Source: Oscillospiraceae bacterium (GTDB lineage Bacteria > Bacillota > Clostridia > Oscillospirales > Oscillospiraceae). Taken from it: a stretch of DNA of 64,000 bases. Positions 51,613 through 58,914 of the stretch are shown here, one piece after another; the first letter of the stretch is position 1; each line of letters begins with the position of its first letter. Below the pieces are notes generated by a model. The model was not told where the DNA came from and ran no database searches. It saw only the letters and a list, made by a program, of their open reading frames with translations. The stretch covers positions 1 through 64,000 of the forward strand of contig JAFQFA010000024.1 of the NCBI GenBank assembly GCA_017398725.1, read 5' to 3'. The position numbers were made by a program, and so were the translations under genes.

Positions 51613-52401
51613 TTAATCTTTATACCAATTTTCAGGGATCTGCACATGCTGGGGGAAAATATCCTCTGTGGCACGGCTGTAGATCTTCATGATCAGTTCC
51701 CGGCATGCCATGGCATCCTGAATCCGCACTTGGGCATCGCCAAAAGTGCCGAAGGTCTGAACACCCATTTCTACCAGCGGCTTTTCAAAATTGCCGTAGT
51801 ACAGGGAAATATCGTCAGTGCGGGAGCAGCCGTGGTGTTTCATATCGTAAGAGCGGGTATTCCCGTTCCAATCTGTAACGGTCACCCGGAAGGGCTTGGG
51901 GCAGATTCGGTCCGGCAAGTCCGCCCGCTCGTCGACGGCGTGGATGAAGGTGTTCTTGGTGTTGGTCACGCCGATCAGCAGCAGCTTTGCATGCCAATCC
52001 GCCATCCGATCCCAACAGCCACCCACCGGCGCAGGAGATGCAGACTGTTCCTCACCCCGGATAAATTCCTCCGCTTTCGCGCCGCAAGCCCAAACAGAAT
52101 GGGTCGGGTGCAAAGAACGGATGCCGCCGGCGCGGAACGCTGCCCTGCGGGGGATCAAGCCGATGTTAGGAATACTGGTCCGAACATCATAGTAGGGATT
52201 GTCGCGGGTTACATCATCCCAAGTATGGGTGGGCACAATCAGCAAACCGTCTTTTAAATACTCGCAGAAAGCATCCAGAACGCCATCCGGTCCGTTTTCC
52301 ACCTCGCCGATGGCTTTCATGGAAGTGTGGATCACCACCGTATCCGTTGGGAGGATGCCCATGGCTTTTAATTGGTCTTTTAACTGTTCTTTTGTATACA
52401 T
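51613..52401 (-). CDS. AAC(3)-family N-acetyltransferase
   Basis: A 262-residue protein of the aminoglycoside 3-N-acetyltransferase / YokD fold. Landmarks are VIHTSMKAIGEVENGPDGVLDA in part, LIVPTHTW, the HPTHSVWACG motif with the catalytic histidine, and LLLIGVTNTKNTFIHAVDE. Family members acetylate aminoglycosides using acetyl-CoA, but many chromosomal ones have other or unknown substrates. Lying between a nitroreductase and metY, with host-like codon use and no mobile element, it is more likely a metabolic enzyme than acquired resistance. Confidence 0.8.
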   Translation of the reverse strand: MYTKEQLKDQLKAMGILPTDTVVIHTSMKAIGEVENGPDGVLDAFCEYLKDGLLIVPTHTWDDVTRDNPYYDVRTSIPNIGLIPRRAAFRAGGIRSLHPTHSVWACGAKAEEFIRGEEQSASPAPVGGCWDRMADWHAKLLLIGVTNTKNTFIHAVDERADLPDRICPKPFRVTVTDWNGNTRSYDMKHHGCSRTDDISLYYGNFEKPLVEMGVQTFGTFGDAQVRIQDAMACRELIMKIYSRATEDIFPQHVQIPENWYKD

Positions 52402-52408
52402 GGCATCC

Positions 52409-52942
52409 TCACAGATAAGTCACGAGGTCGGCCATATCCTTACGGACCTTATCCCGGGGCTTATCCTTAGGGCCGGGATAACCAAGACTGATCACCAGCT
52501 GTACAGGGCCGTCCAGATGGCAGATCTCCCGGATGGGATCACTGTCGATCCAACCCAAAATACAGCTTCCCAGCCCCTGTACCGCAGCTTCCGCGGTCAG
52601 GTAGGATGCCAAGATGCCCATATCGATACTGCGATAGTTGATCCCCTTGGTCTGAGAGCCGTAGGCAGCGGTTTTGACATAGGGTTTGTCGGAGATCACG
52701 ATCATCACCGGTACATCCATCGCAAACTTATTGATTTTAAAAACAGGATCCATCGTGTGCTTGGCAACCGCTTTCGCAGTTTCACCGGTGCAGACGGTAA
52801 TATGATAAGGCTGGCCGTTACAGGCAGAGGGAGCAAGACGGCCGGCTTCCATAATCGCTTCAATTTTTTCCCGCTCCACAGGGCGATCCGGGTCATAGCT
52901 GCGGCAGGATTGACGGGCATTGGCAATTTCCATAAAGTTCAT
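52409..52942 (-). CDS. Nitroreductase-family FMN oxidoreductase
   Basis: A 177-residue nitroreductase fold protein that binds FMN and uses NAD(P)H. Motifs: ANARQSCRSYDPDRPVERE (FMN phosphate-binding Arg/Ser cluster, in part), AGRLAPSACNGQPYHI, and ..AEAAVQGLGSCILGWID. The substrate is unknown; in anaerobes such proteins reduce flavins, quinones or nitro compounds. It is the first gene of the operon and has the promoter. Confidence 0.9.
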   Translation of the reverse strand: MNFMEIANARQSCRSYDPDRPVEREKIEAIMEAGRLAPSACNGQPYHITVCTGETAKAVAKHTMDPVFKINKFAMDVPVMIVISDKPYVKTAAYGSQTKGINYRSIDMGILASYLTAEAAVQGLGSCILGWIDSDPIREICHLDGPVQLVISLGYPGPKDKPRDKVRKDMADLVTYL

Positions 52943-52967
52943 AAAAACGCCTCCTTTTCAACTATTT

Positions 52968-52996
52968 ATTGTACCGCCCGGGGGCAATAATGTCAA
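52968..52996 (-). promoter_or_regulatory. Promoter of nitroreductase-AAC(3)-metY operon
   Basis: Minus strand TTGACA (52991-52996), 17 bases, TACAAT (52968-52973), with AAAGGAGG just before the ATG. I see no S-box or other methionine riboswitch in the short leader. Confidence 0.85.
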
Positions 52997-53052
52997 GGAA
53001 ACTTATCCAACCGCAATAAAAGGAAATAATTATAAAAAGGCGAAAAAACATC

Positions 53053-53081
53053 TTGACAAACCTACCCTTCATGGCTATAAT
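53053..53081 (+). promoter_or_regulatory. Promoter of tRNA-Thr/Tyr operon
   Basis: TTGACA (53053-53058), 17 bases, TATAAT (53076-53081): perfect, about 20 bases before tRNA-Thr. Confidence 0.92.
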
Positions 53082-53101
53082 AAGCGTGTTCTGTTTGAGC
53101 C

Positions 53102-53177
53102 GCCGGTATAGCTCAGTTGGTAGAGCAACTGATTTGTAATCAGTAGGTCGGGGGTTCGAGTCCGTCTACCGGCTCCA
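53102..53177 (+). tRNA. tRNA-Thr (TGT)
   Basis: 76 bases: acceptor GCCGGTA pairs with TACCGGC, anticodon loop TTTGTAA gives TGT, T-loop TTCGAGT, CCA encoded. The T-stem has one imperfect pair. Confidence 0.96.
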
Positions 53178-53202
53178 AGCAGACGGCAGAGCAATTGAAT
53201 AT

Positions 53203-53287
53203 GGGGGATTTCCCGAGTGGCCAAAGGGGACAGACTGTAAATCTGCTGGCTATGCCTTCGGTGGTTCGAATCCACCATCCCCCACCA
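53203..53287 (+). tRNA. tRNA-Tyr (GTA)
   Basis: 85 bases of class II: acceptor GGGGGAT with ATCCCCC, anticodon loop CTGTAAA gives GTA, a long variable arm (CTGGCTATGCCTTCGG region), T-loop TTCGAAT, CCA encoded. 25 bases after tRNA-Thr. Confidence 0.96.
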
Positions 53288-53331
53288 AAAAAGAACGAAC
53301 TTTTGTCTACCAAAAGTTCGTTCTTTTTTTA
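53288..53331 (+). terminator. tRNA operon terminator
   Basis: A perfect stem (53293-53305 with 53311-53323, extended by flanking A/T) followed by seven T residues. The hairpin array starts 2 bases later. Confidence 0.93.
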
Positions 53332-53332
53332 T

Positions 53333-53540
53333 CCAAGCCGCAGGCTTGGCATATCATCGCCGCACGAAGTGCGGTGCATATCATCAAGGTCGGCAAGCCG
53401 ACCTTGTATCTCATCACGCGTCTGCGTGCATTTCCTTGCGGCTTGATGAGATACAACACTTCGTGTTGATGATATACCGCAACAAGTTGCGGATGATATG
53501 CAATTCCTACGGAATTGATGATATACAAGGCTTCGCCTTG
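53333..53540. repeat. Array of eight variable hairpins with conserved spacers
   Basis: Eight perfect short hairpins with different stems: 53333-53349, 53360-53374, 53385-53406, 53415-53428, then 53454-53468, 53477-53492, 53501-53517, 53526-53540. Left-half hairpins are separated by (C)ATATCATC and, innermost, TATCTCATC; right-half ones by the complements GATGATAT and GATGAGATA. So two half-arrays face each other about position 53430, with a degenerate unit (53434-53444) at the centre. Read in the ATATCATC direction, loops are GCA, GAA, AA, GTCT and GAA, GTA, TT, GAA. The array lies between the tRNA terminator and the promoter of the four-helix-bundle gene. Function unknown. Confidence 0.9.
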
Positions 53541-53566
53541 ATTTGTTCACGGAAAAGTAGTATAAT
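53538..53566 (+). promoter_or_regulatory. Promoter of the four-helix-bundle cassette
   Basis: TTGATT (53538-53543), 17 bases, TATAAT (53561-53566). The -35 box begins inside the right arm of the last array hairpin. Confidence 0.8.
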
Positions 53567-53587
53567 TCTCTTGAAAGGAGTGGTTGT

Positions 53588-53935
53588 GTGTCGAAAAATT
53601 ATTTGCTGATGTATTCCGAACAGCTTGCAACAGAAATAGAATTGCTTTGTCAAAACATAAAAGTGCCATCTAACACTCTTTTTCAAATCCGTAAAAGTTC
53701 GAGCAGTGTTTATGCCAATATCCGTGAAGCGAACTACGGACAGAGCAAGGCAGATATGCTTTCTAAATTTGAGATTGCTCTAAAAGAGTGTAGTGAAACC
53801 GAAGGGTGGTTGCAATTGCTATTCAATACGAACAGTATTGACGAGGATGCCTATAAAAAATATAGAAATCTCTGCGGTCGAATCAGAAGAATGTTGATTG
53901 CGAGTTGTAAAACGCTCAAGGAGAGTGCAACATGA
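53588..53935 (+). CDS. Four-helix-bundle protein, S23/Avd-like
   Basis: A 115-residue all-helical protein with the pattern of the S23 (23S rRNA intervening-sequence) / Avd-like four-helix-bundle family: helix 1 MYSEQLATEIELLCQNI, helix 2 around IRKSSSSVYANIREANYG (S-x-S-x-x-NI-x-E), helix 3 KADMLSKFEIALKECSETEGWL in part, helix 4 EDAYKKYRNLCGRIRRML. Relatives form basic pentamers that bind nucleic acid, as Avd does in diversity-generating retroelements. There is no rRNA, reverse transcriptase or template/variable repeat here. GTG start with AAGGAG 7 bases upstream. Codons are more AT-rich than in neighbours. The stop overlaps the next gene (ATGA). Confidence 0.85.
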   Translation: MSKNYLLMYSEQLATEIELLCQNIKVPSNTLFQIRKSSSSVYANIREANYGQSKADMLSKFEIALKECSETEGWLQLLFNTNSIDEDAYKKYRNLCGRIRRMLIASCKTLKESAT

Positions 53936-54417
53936 TTATACGCAAGCACGGGTATGTGTTGGACGTAGATGTGGAGGAAACCTTAAAATATTCCAAAGAA
54001 CACACATTATGCGATTGCAACGAAGATCGTAATCTTTATGCCCAAATCGCAGAGAAATTTCCTAAACTAAAGGAATTCCTTGCCGAATTAGGTTTACTGA
54101 TTGAAAGGCCAGACGAAACCGGCTCTTGCGCTGTCGAAGATCATATTGACTATCACTTTGTTTCTTACACAGTAATCGGCAAAATATTAGAATCTGATAA
54201 GTACGAAATTGATATGTATGACGGAGGCCTTTTTATCAACATAGTTATTGACAATTGGTATGTTCCAAACGAGCAGAATACGGACAATTATTTTACTGTC
54301 ACTATTTATGGTATTGATTTACCTTGGGTGTTGGACGAGCCTTTCCCCGAAAATGGTATTCACACAAAGGAATTTTCACTTTTTGAAAGAATGAAGAAAT
54401 TATTTCGCCGGAATTAG
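53932..54417 (+). CDS. Unknown 161-residue protein paired with the four-helix-bundle gene
   Basis: I do not recognise a named domain. The protein has an N-terminal part with HTLCDCNEDRNLYAQI (Cys27, Cys29) and FPKLKEFLAELGLLIERPDE, then a beta-rich half with many aromatic and acidic residues (YDGGLFINIVIDNWYVP), and a basic end (FERMKKLFRRN). It has no signal peptide or membrane segment and is probably cytoplasmic. It overlaps the four-helix-bundle stop by 4 bases, so the two are translated together. The AT-rich codon use is shared with that gene and unlike the surroundings, which hints at joint acquisition. Confidence 0.75.
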   Translation: MIIRKHGYVLDVDVEETLKYSKEHTLCDCNEDRNLYAQIAEKFPKLKEFLAELGLLIERPDETGSCAVEDHIDYHFVSYTVIGKILESDKYEIDMYDGGLFINIVIDNWYVPNEQNTDNYFTVTIYGIDLPWVLDEPFPENGIHTKEFSLFERMKKLFRRN

Positions 54418-54470
54418 CGCACCTTTTCTTCGTTTTCACCTATGTTTATGCACCTTATTGCCCGCCTTTG

Positions 54471-54510
54471 GCAGAAAAAGACCAATCCTTTTGGATTGGT
54501 CTTTTTCTGC
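54471..54510. terminator. Terminator behind the four-helix-bundle cassette
   Basis: A perfect 18-bp stem (54471-54488 with 54493-54510) whose base is A5/T5, so it can act in both directions. A second imperfect stem-loop follows at about 54520-54549 (TTGGAGGG with CCCCTCCAA). Confidence 0.88.
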
Positions 54511-54596
54511 GTTTGGGCATTTGGAGGGTGGAATCACCCCCCCTCCAAAAAAACACAGTGTGCGTAAAGCCCATGCCCTACATATTTATAGGCAGC

Positions 54597-54626
54597 AAAA
54601 GCCGTGTGCAGATGCACACGGCTTTT
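54597..54626 (-). terminator. Terminator of the beta-helix operon
   Basis: A 14-bp stem (54597-54610 with 54613-54626) ending in A4/T4, 2 bases past the stop of the last beta-helix gene. Confidence 0.85.
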
Positions 54627-54628
54627 AC

Positions 54629-55987
54629 TTATTCTACTTCTTGGCCGTCCAAGGTGAGGGAACAACCCTCCCCCTTCCGGAGCATAGTGCCAAGGGTTTC
54701 CACATGAATATTTTCCGCTTCCACCTTCACATTTTTGCCAAGCTTGAAGCCGACACCCAGCTTCTTGGCAAACACATTTCTTACCACGATATTCTCACCA
54801 CCGGTAGCCTCCTCAAAATTGAGGATACTGCCCATGGGTTCCGGGTAAGGAGAATCGTCCGCCATGTTCACTTGATTGGTATTGGAGAATACCCCATCGA
54901 TCACAACATTTTTCAGCTCTGCAACCGGCCCCAGTGTCTTAATGACATCCGTATTGTCGCTGAAGGTCTTGACATTGGAGATATAGGAATCTGCCAAATT
55001 GTTGCTGATCAAAATTGCCACTTCCCCACGGGAAGAGATGTTGTTGATGGAGATATTGCGGGTTTCACCCAACTTTGCAGGGCGGTGACTCCAGTAAAGG
55101 GCAGAACCGATACAAACGGCAGCGCCGGGCTTCTGCCGTCTTTCCGGCTGGGACACATCGTAGATGCCGTCGATACTGATGTTATACATCCGGTTGCCGT
55201 CGTGGTTCAGAAGCCGCAGGGGGAAACAGTAGTTGGAGTCGCTCTTGATGTTGCGGATCACGATATCGTGGGTATCGGGATCCCGGCCTTCCACCGCCCA
55301 AATCTCCTCGAAGGGATTGGAGATATTGGTCAGGGCCACGGTATCATCACCGGAGCGGCCGGTGATATTTTCGATAATGAAGTTGTTGCAGCCACGGCGC
55401 AGGTCGATGCCATCCTGATTGGAGACATGGGGAATGACGGAAATATCGATATTGGACAGGCGGACATAGCGACAGAACAGGAACGTGATGCCCCACCAGC
55501 GTTGATGGGTGACACGGATATTCTCAATAACGATATTACGGGTATTGTGGAAATAAATAATATGGTTTTTCCAAATGCTGGGCAGACCGTTTCTGCGGCT
55601 GGTGCGTTCCAGCAGACCGTTGGGCTTGCCGCCGCTCAAGGTCACATTGCCAATACCTAGGATCTGAATATCATGCTCTTCGTTTTCCGGCAGATTGCCT
55701 TCCTGCTCGTGGGCAAGGGTATTGGTGAACATCTGGCAGTAAGCACTCTGCTTCTGTTCCATGTAGCAGTTATCCAGCTTGATGGTCATGTTAGAGGGCA
55801 GCTTAATGGTGCGCTGGATATACCAAGCCTCCTCCCCGGTTCTTGCATTGATCCGAGGGATCACCACTTGATTCACACCCAGCTCCGCGGCCTTATCCAC
55901 CGCATTCTGAATAGACTCTGAGTCATCCTTGCCCATGAATTCGGGGTCATTGGGAGTAAAATAAGGTCTTTCTTTCCGTTTCAACAT
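54629..55987 (-). CDS. Right-handed beta-helix protein, GH28-like, motifs kept
   Basis: A 452-residue parallel beta-helix of the pectin-lyase/GH28 (polygalacturonase-like) fold. After a pectate-lyase-superfamily start (FMGKDDSESIQNAVDKAAELG, in part), repeated N-I-x-I-x-N-I coils fill residues 100-430. It retains GH28-type active-site patterns: N190-Q-D192-G-I-D195 and G213-D-D215. No signal peptide, so a cytoplasmic enzyme acting on imported oligo-uronides or other glycans is likely. It is the third gene of a beta-helix triplet, 15 bases behind the middle one. Substrate not assignable. Confidence 0.8.
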   Translation of the reverse strand: MLKRKERPYFTPNDPEFMGKDDSESIQNAVDKAAELGVNQVVIPRINARTGEEAWYIQRTIKLPSNMTIKLDNCYMEQKQSAYCQMFTNTLAHEQEGNLPENEEHDIQILGIGNVTLSGGKPNGLLERTSRRNGLPSIWKNHIIYFHNTRNIVIENIRVTHQRWWGITFLFCRYVRLSNIDISVIPHVSNQDGIDLRRGCNNFIIENITGRSGDDTVALTNISNPFEEIWAVEGRDPDTHDIVIRNIKSDSNYCFPLRLLNHDGNRMYNISIDGIYDVSQPERRQKPGAAVCIGSALYWSHRPAKLGETRNISINNISSRGEVAILISNNLADSYISNVKTFSDNTDVIKTLGPVAELKNVVIDGVFSNTNQVNMADDSPYPEPMGSILNFEEATGGENIVVRNVFAKKLGVGFKLGKNVKVEAENIHVETLGTMLRKGEGCSLTLDGQEVE

Positions 55988-56002
55988 ATTTATTCCTCCC
56001 TC

Positions 56003-57367
56003 TTACTGCCGGGACTGCTGCACTTCCCCATCAATGTACAGGGTGCAGTTGGGACCGATCTGGGCAAACATTCCGTAATCGTCAGCATAGAGGTTTTCGA
56101 TGTTAAGGGTGAAGTCTGCATTTTCTGCGCCGGATACACGGATCACATCCTTGACTCTGGAGATAAACACATTCTTCATCCAGACATTTTTGCCGGCAAC
56201 ACCGGTAAGTTCAATGGCAACACCCTTATACTGGCTCTTGCTGCGGGCGCGCTGGTAAGTAATATCGTCCTGATCGCAGCAGTAGAAAATGCCATCAAAG
56301 AGCACATTTTCCAGCTGGGCATTTTTACCGGAGGCCACTGCACGGATGCCGTCATCGAAGGTCTTCAGATTGTAGAAAGAAGCATTTTTTATGCGACCGT
56401 TGAACAGCGTAACCGCGCGGGATCGAGAAGCCACATTGCGGACAGTAATATTATAGATCTCGCCCTCGGTAACCGTCAAAGTGGGGTTACCGATCTCCAC
56501 AATGGCATTGGGCATATGCTTGGTCTCTCTGCGGGAGGCATCCATAATGCCCTCCAGCAGGATGTTGTAAATATTGCAGCCGTCATCATTGTAGATGGCG
56601 GCTACATTGCCACGGAAGGCATCGGCAGTGAGGTTGCGGATGAGCACATCGTTGATGTCCATAGGCTTGCCACGGACAGCGGCGTGATCCTGCAGGTCCT
56701 TCTGGGTGGCCCACAGGGTGATTCCGGATGCGCTGGACTTGGCGTTGATATCCTGAATGAACAGATTATTACAGCCCAAACGCACATCGACACAGCCCAG
56801 ATCCGGAAGACCCGGCTGATTTTCGTACTCCATGAAGCTCAGGTTTTGCAGCTTGCCGTGGCGGGCGTACAGAAGAACAACGGCCTTCCAACGCAGGTGG
56901 GCAAAGTGGATATTTTCAATGGCAAAGTCCTTCACATTGTGGAACAGCACCAGCGCATTGTTCCAAACGGAGGGGAAGCCGTACTGCTTCTGATTCCGCT
57001 CGAACAGGCCGTTATGCTCGCCGCCGTCAAGGGTCACATTGCCTTCGCCCAGCAGCTTAATACCGAGCTGCTCGCCATCGAGTGTCTTTCCCAATTCTGT
57101 ATAGCAATTGGAGTTAACAAAGATGTTGCAACAGCTGCCGCGGGACAGGGTCAGGTGGCAGTTATCCAGCACGACTACCATGTAGGAAGGAAGTTTGATG
57201 GCTTCGGTGATGACCCATTCAAAGCTGTCGCTTCTTTTGTTGTAACGGGGAATGGTGATCTTGTTCACACCCAGTTTTGCTGCCATGTCGACAGCATTCT
57301 GAATAGACTCAGAATCGCTACTGCCCATCAAATCGGCATCATTGGGCGTAATATCCAGTCTGATCAT
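56003..57367 (-). CDS. Right-handed beta-helix paralog, catalytic motifs lost
   Basis: A 454-residue paralog of the neighbouring protein, aligning from the N-terminal TPNDADLMGSSDSESIQNAVD to the C-terminal NCTLYIDGEVQ, both in part. At the GH28 positions it reads L190-G191 in place of Q-Asp, with only Asp194 retained, and A213-S214 where the active paralog has the Asp pair. It may be an inactive binding subunit or have another chemistry. No signal peptide. The start overlaps the stop of the upstream paralog (ATGA). Confidence 0.78.
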   Translation of the reverse strand: MIRLDITPNDADLMGSSDSESIQNAVDMAAKLGVNKITIPRYNKRSDSFEWVITEAIKLPSYMVVVLDNCHLTLSRGSCCNIFVNSNCYTELGKTLDGEQLGIKLLGEGNVTLDGGEHNGLFERNQKQYGFPSVWNNALVLFHNVKDFAIENIHFAHLRWKAVVLLYARHGKLQNLSFMEYENQPGLPDLGCVDVRLGCNNLFIQDINAKSSASGITLWATQKDLQDHAAVRGKPMDINDVLIRNLTADAFRGNVAAIYNDDGCNIYNILLEGIMDASRRETKHMPNAIVEIGNPTLTVTEGEIYNITVRNVASRSRAVTLFNGRIKNASFYNLKTFDDGIRAVASGKNAQLENVLFDGIFYCCDQDDITYQRARSKSQYKGVAIELTGVAGKNVWMKNVFISRVKDVIRVSGAENADFTLNIENLYADDYGMFAQIGPNCTLYIDGEVQQSRQ

Positions 57368-58680
57368 TCCTGCGCCTCCTTTACTGTTACATTCTTCACG
57401 GTCACTTTGGCCTTTTCATCGGCGCAGACCGGAGCCACGCCCAGTTCGTCCGCCTTGGCGCAGGTCATGTCGATGGTGATCTCGCCGGCAGCCTTTACAA
57501 AGCAGGCAGCCTTATTGGCGAATACATCCCGGATGCAGATATGCTCACCCTCGCAGTTTTCAAAGGACAGCACGCTGCCTTCGTACTGGGCTGCTGCCAG
57601 AGCTTCTTCACCGCTCCGCTGCTCAACACTATAATAGATACCCTTGCACAGCAGGTTCATCAGCTTGGTGGGTTCCTGTCCAATGGTGGCAACAGCATAT
57701 TCGCAATCGCCGTGGACATGGATGCTTTCCAGCAGGGTGTTGGTCAGCGTGCCACAAACGGCCACACCGTAACGGCCACAGGTGAACACATTACGCACAG
57801 TGATGTTCTTGGTCTCACCGGGAAGAGCAGCACGGACGTTGGCCTTTGCCTCGGTATCGCCGATCATCACGGCGCTGAAAGGCCGGTTCCGGCTGTAGTC
57901 GGCGGAGGTATCACTAATGCTTTCAATGAGAACATTGTACAGCATCAAGCCGTCCTGATTGAAAAGCTTAACAAGGCTGCCGCAGCAGGTGGCCTTGATA
58001 TTCTTAACAATGATGTTACGCACATCCACCACAACGCCCATCACATGAGCGGGCAGTTCCAGCTCCGGGCCTGCCTCAGCAACCATGCTGACTACATGGC
58101 CGGCTACGATGCCGGTGATATTCTCCACGGTAACATCGTGGCAGCCGCAGCGCAGTTCGATACCATTTTGGTTTTCCGCACTGCAATCGCCTGCAAATTC
58201 GATATTGCAGACCTTACCATAAGAGCAGTACATGAGGGACAGTGCATTGCCGCAGCCGCCTTCCACCCGGAAACCTTCCACAGTGAAGTTGCGGACATTG
58301 TGCAATTTCAGCATAGCGCCGTTGCCTGCCAGCACTGTCACACCCTTGCCACGGATGCGGATGTTGGTCTGCTCTCCGGCGATCAGCTTGCCGGCTTCTT
58401 CCTCACACCGAGAATTGGAAAACATGGGGCCGGAAAAGCCCTCTGCCAGCTCCACGCGGCAGTTATCCAGCACCAGCATCATATCCGCAGGAATGCGCAG
58501 TGTTTTGGAAATGACCCACACGCAACTGTCGGTGCGCTTGTTGTAGCGAGGAATTACAACCTTATTAATACCGTTTTCCGAAGCAGCATCGATGGCATTC
58601 TGTATAGAAACAGCATCATCTGCGCCCAAGATTTCTTTGTCATTGGGGGTCAGAAACGTTTTTTCTCTCAGCTTGGCCAT
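57364..58680 (-). CDS. Right-handed beta-helix paralog, divergent active site
   Basis: A 438-residue paralog, first gene of the triplet. The start MAKLREKTFLTPNDKEI is supported by AAGGGAG upstream; a reading frame extended to 58767 crosses the promoter. At the GH28 positions it has N170-Q-N172-G-I-E175 (Asp to Asn and Asp to Glu) and A-G-H195 where the Asp pair is expected. Its cysteine content (CGCHDV, YCSYGKVC) is higher than in the others. Cytoplasmic by lack of signal. Role unclear; likely acts with the other two as a set. Confidence 0.78.
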   Translation of the reverse strand: MAKLREKTFLTPNDKEILGADDAVSIQNAIDAASENGINKVVIPRYNKRTDSCVWVISKTLRIPADMMLVLDNCRVELAEGFSGPMFSNSRCEEEAGKLIAGEQTNIRIRGKGVTVLAGNGAMLKLHNVRNFTVEGFRVEGGCGNALSLMYCSYGKVCNIEFAGDCSAENQNGIELRCGCHDVTVENITGIVAGHVVSMVAEAGPELELPAHVMGVVVDVRNIIVKNIKATCCGSLVKLFNQDGLMLYNVLIESISDTSADYSRNRPFSAVMIGDTEAKANVRAALPGETKNITVRNVFTCGRYGVAVCGTLTNTLLESIHVHGDCEYAVATIGQEPTKLMNLLCKGIYYSVEQRSGEEALAAAQYEGSVLSFENCEGEHICIRDVFANKAACFVKAAGEITIDMTCAKADELGVAPVCADEKAKVTVKNVTVKEAQE

Positions 58681-58740
58681 TGCATATACTCCCTTACCGT
58701 TATTTTGTAAAATCTTATGGTTTATACCCATAGGTATCAT

Positions 58741-58780
58741 CCTTGATAAATTATAAAAGATAACCACAGGAATATCAAGG
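58741..58780 (-). promoter_or_regulatory. beta-helix operon promoter with flanking inverted repeat
   Basis: Minus strand TTGATA (58773-58778), 17 bases, TATAAT (58750-58755). The boxes sit inside an 8-bp inverted repeat, CCTTGATA (58741-58748) and TATCAAGG (58773-58780), which may be an operator. Confidence 0.75.
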
Positions 58781-58851
58781 TTCTACGCAACGAAACATTT
58801 TCGTAATTATTTTCCGTTTTTTCTGTTCACATCAACACTTGCGGAAGAAAA

Positions 58852-58881
58852 ATCCGACCGGGCAATGGAGCCCAATCGGAT
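58852..58881. repeat. Stem-loop upstream of the beta-helix promoter
   Basis: ATCCGA-CC-GGGC pairs with GCCC-AA-TCGGAT around a 6-base loop, with one CC/AA internal loop. It has no T-run. It could be a regulatory site between the two sugar operons. Confidence 0.4.
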
Positions 58882-58914
58882 AAGCTCATGTTAAAACATT
58901 CTGGTATGCATCCA

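Noticed and set aside
51613..52401. Acquired aminoglycoside resistance gene
   Set aside because: Host-like codon use, operon with metabolic genes, no mobile element or integron site nearby; the family also contains non-resistance enzymes.
53333..53540. CRISPR array
   Set aside because: The conserved word is only 8-9 bp, the variable parts are themselves palindromes of 14-22 bases, orientation flips in the middle and there are no cas genes.
53588..53935. Intervening sequence of a 23S rRNA gene or a diversity-generating retroelement
   Set aside because: No rRNA sequence, reverse transcriptase or template/variable repeat pair is present; the gene has its own promoter and ribosome site.
53331..54510. 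Prophage or integrative element inserted at the tRNA
   Set aside because: No integrase, no repeated 3' tRNA end (att site) seen at the far side; only the array and two small genes are present.
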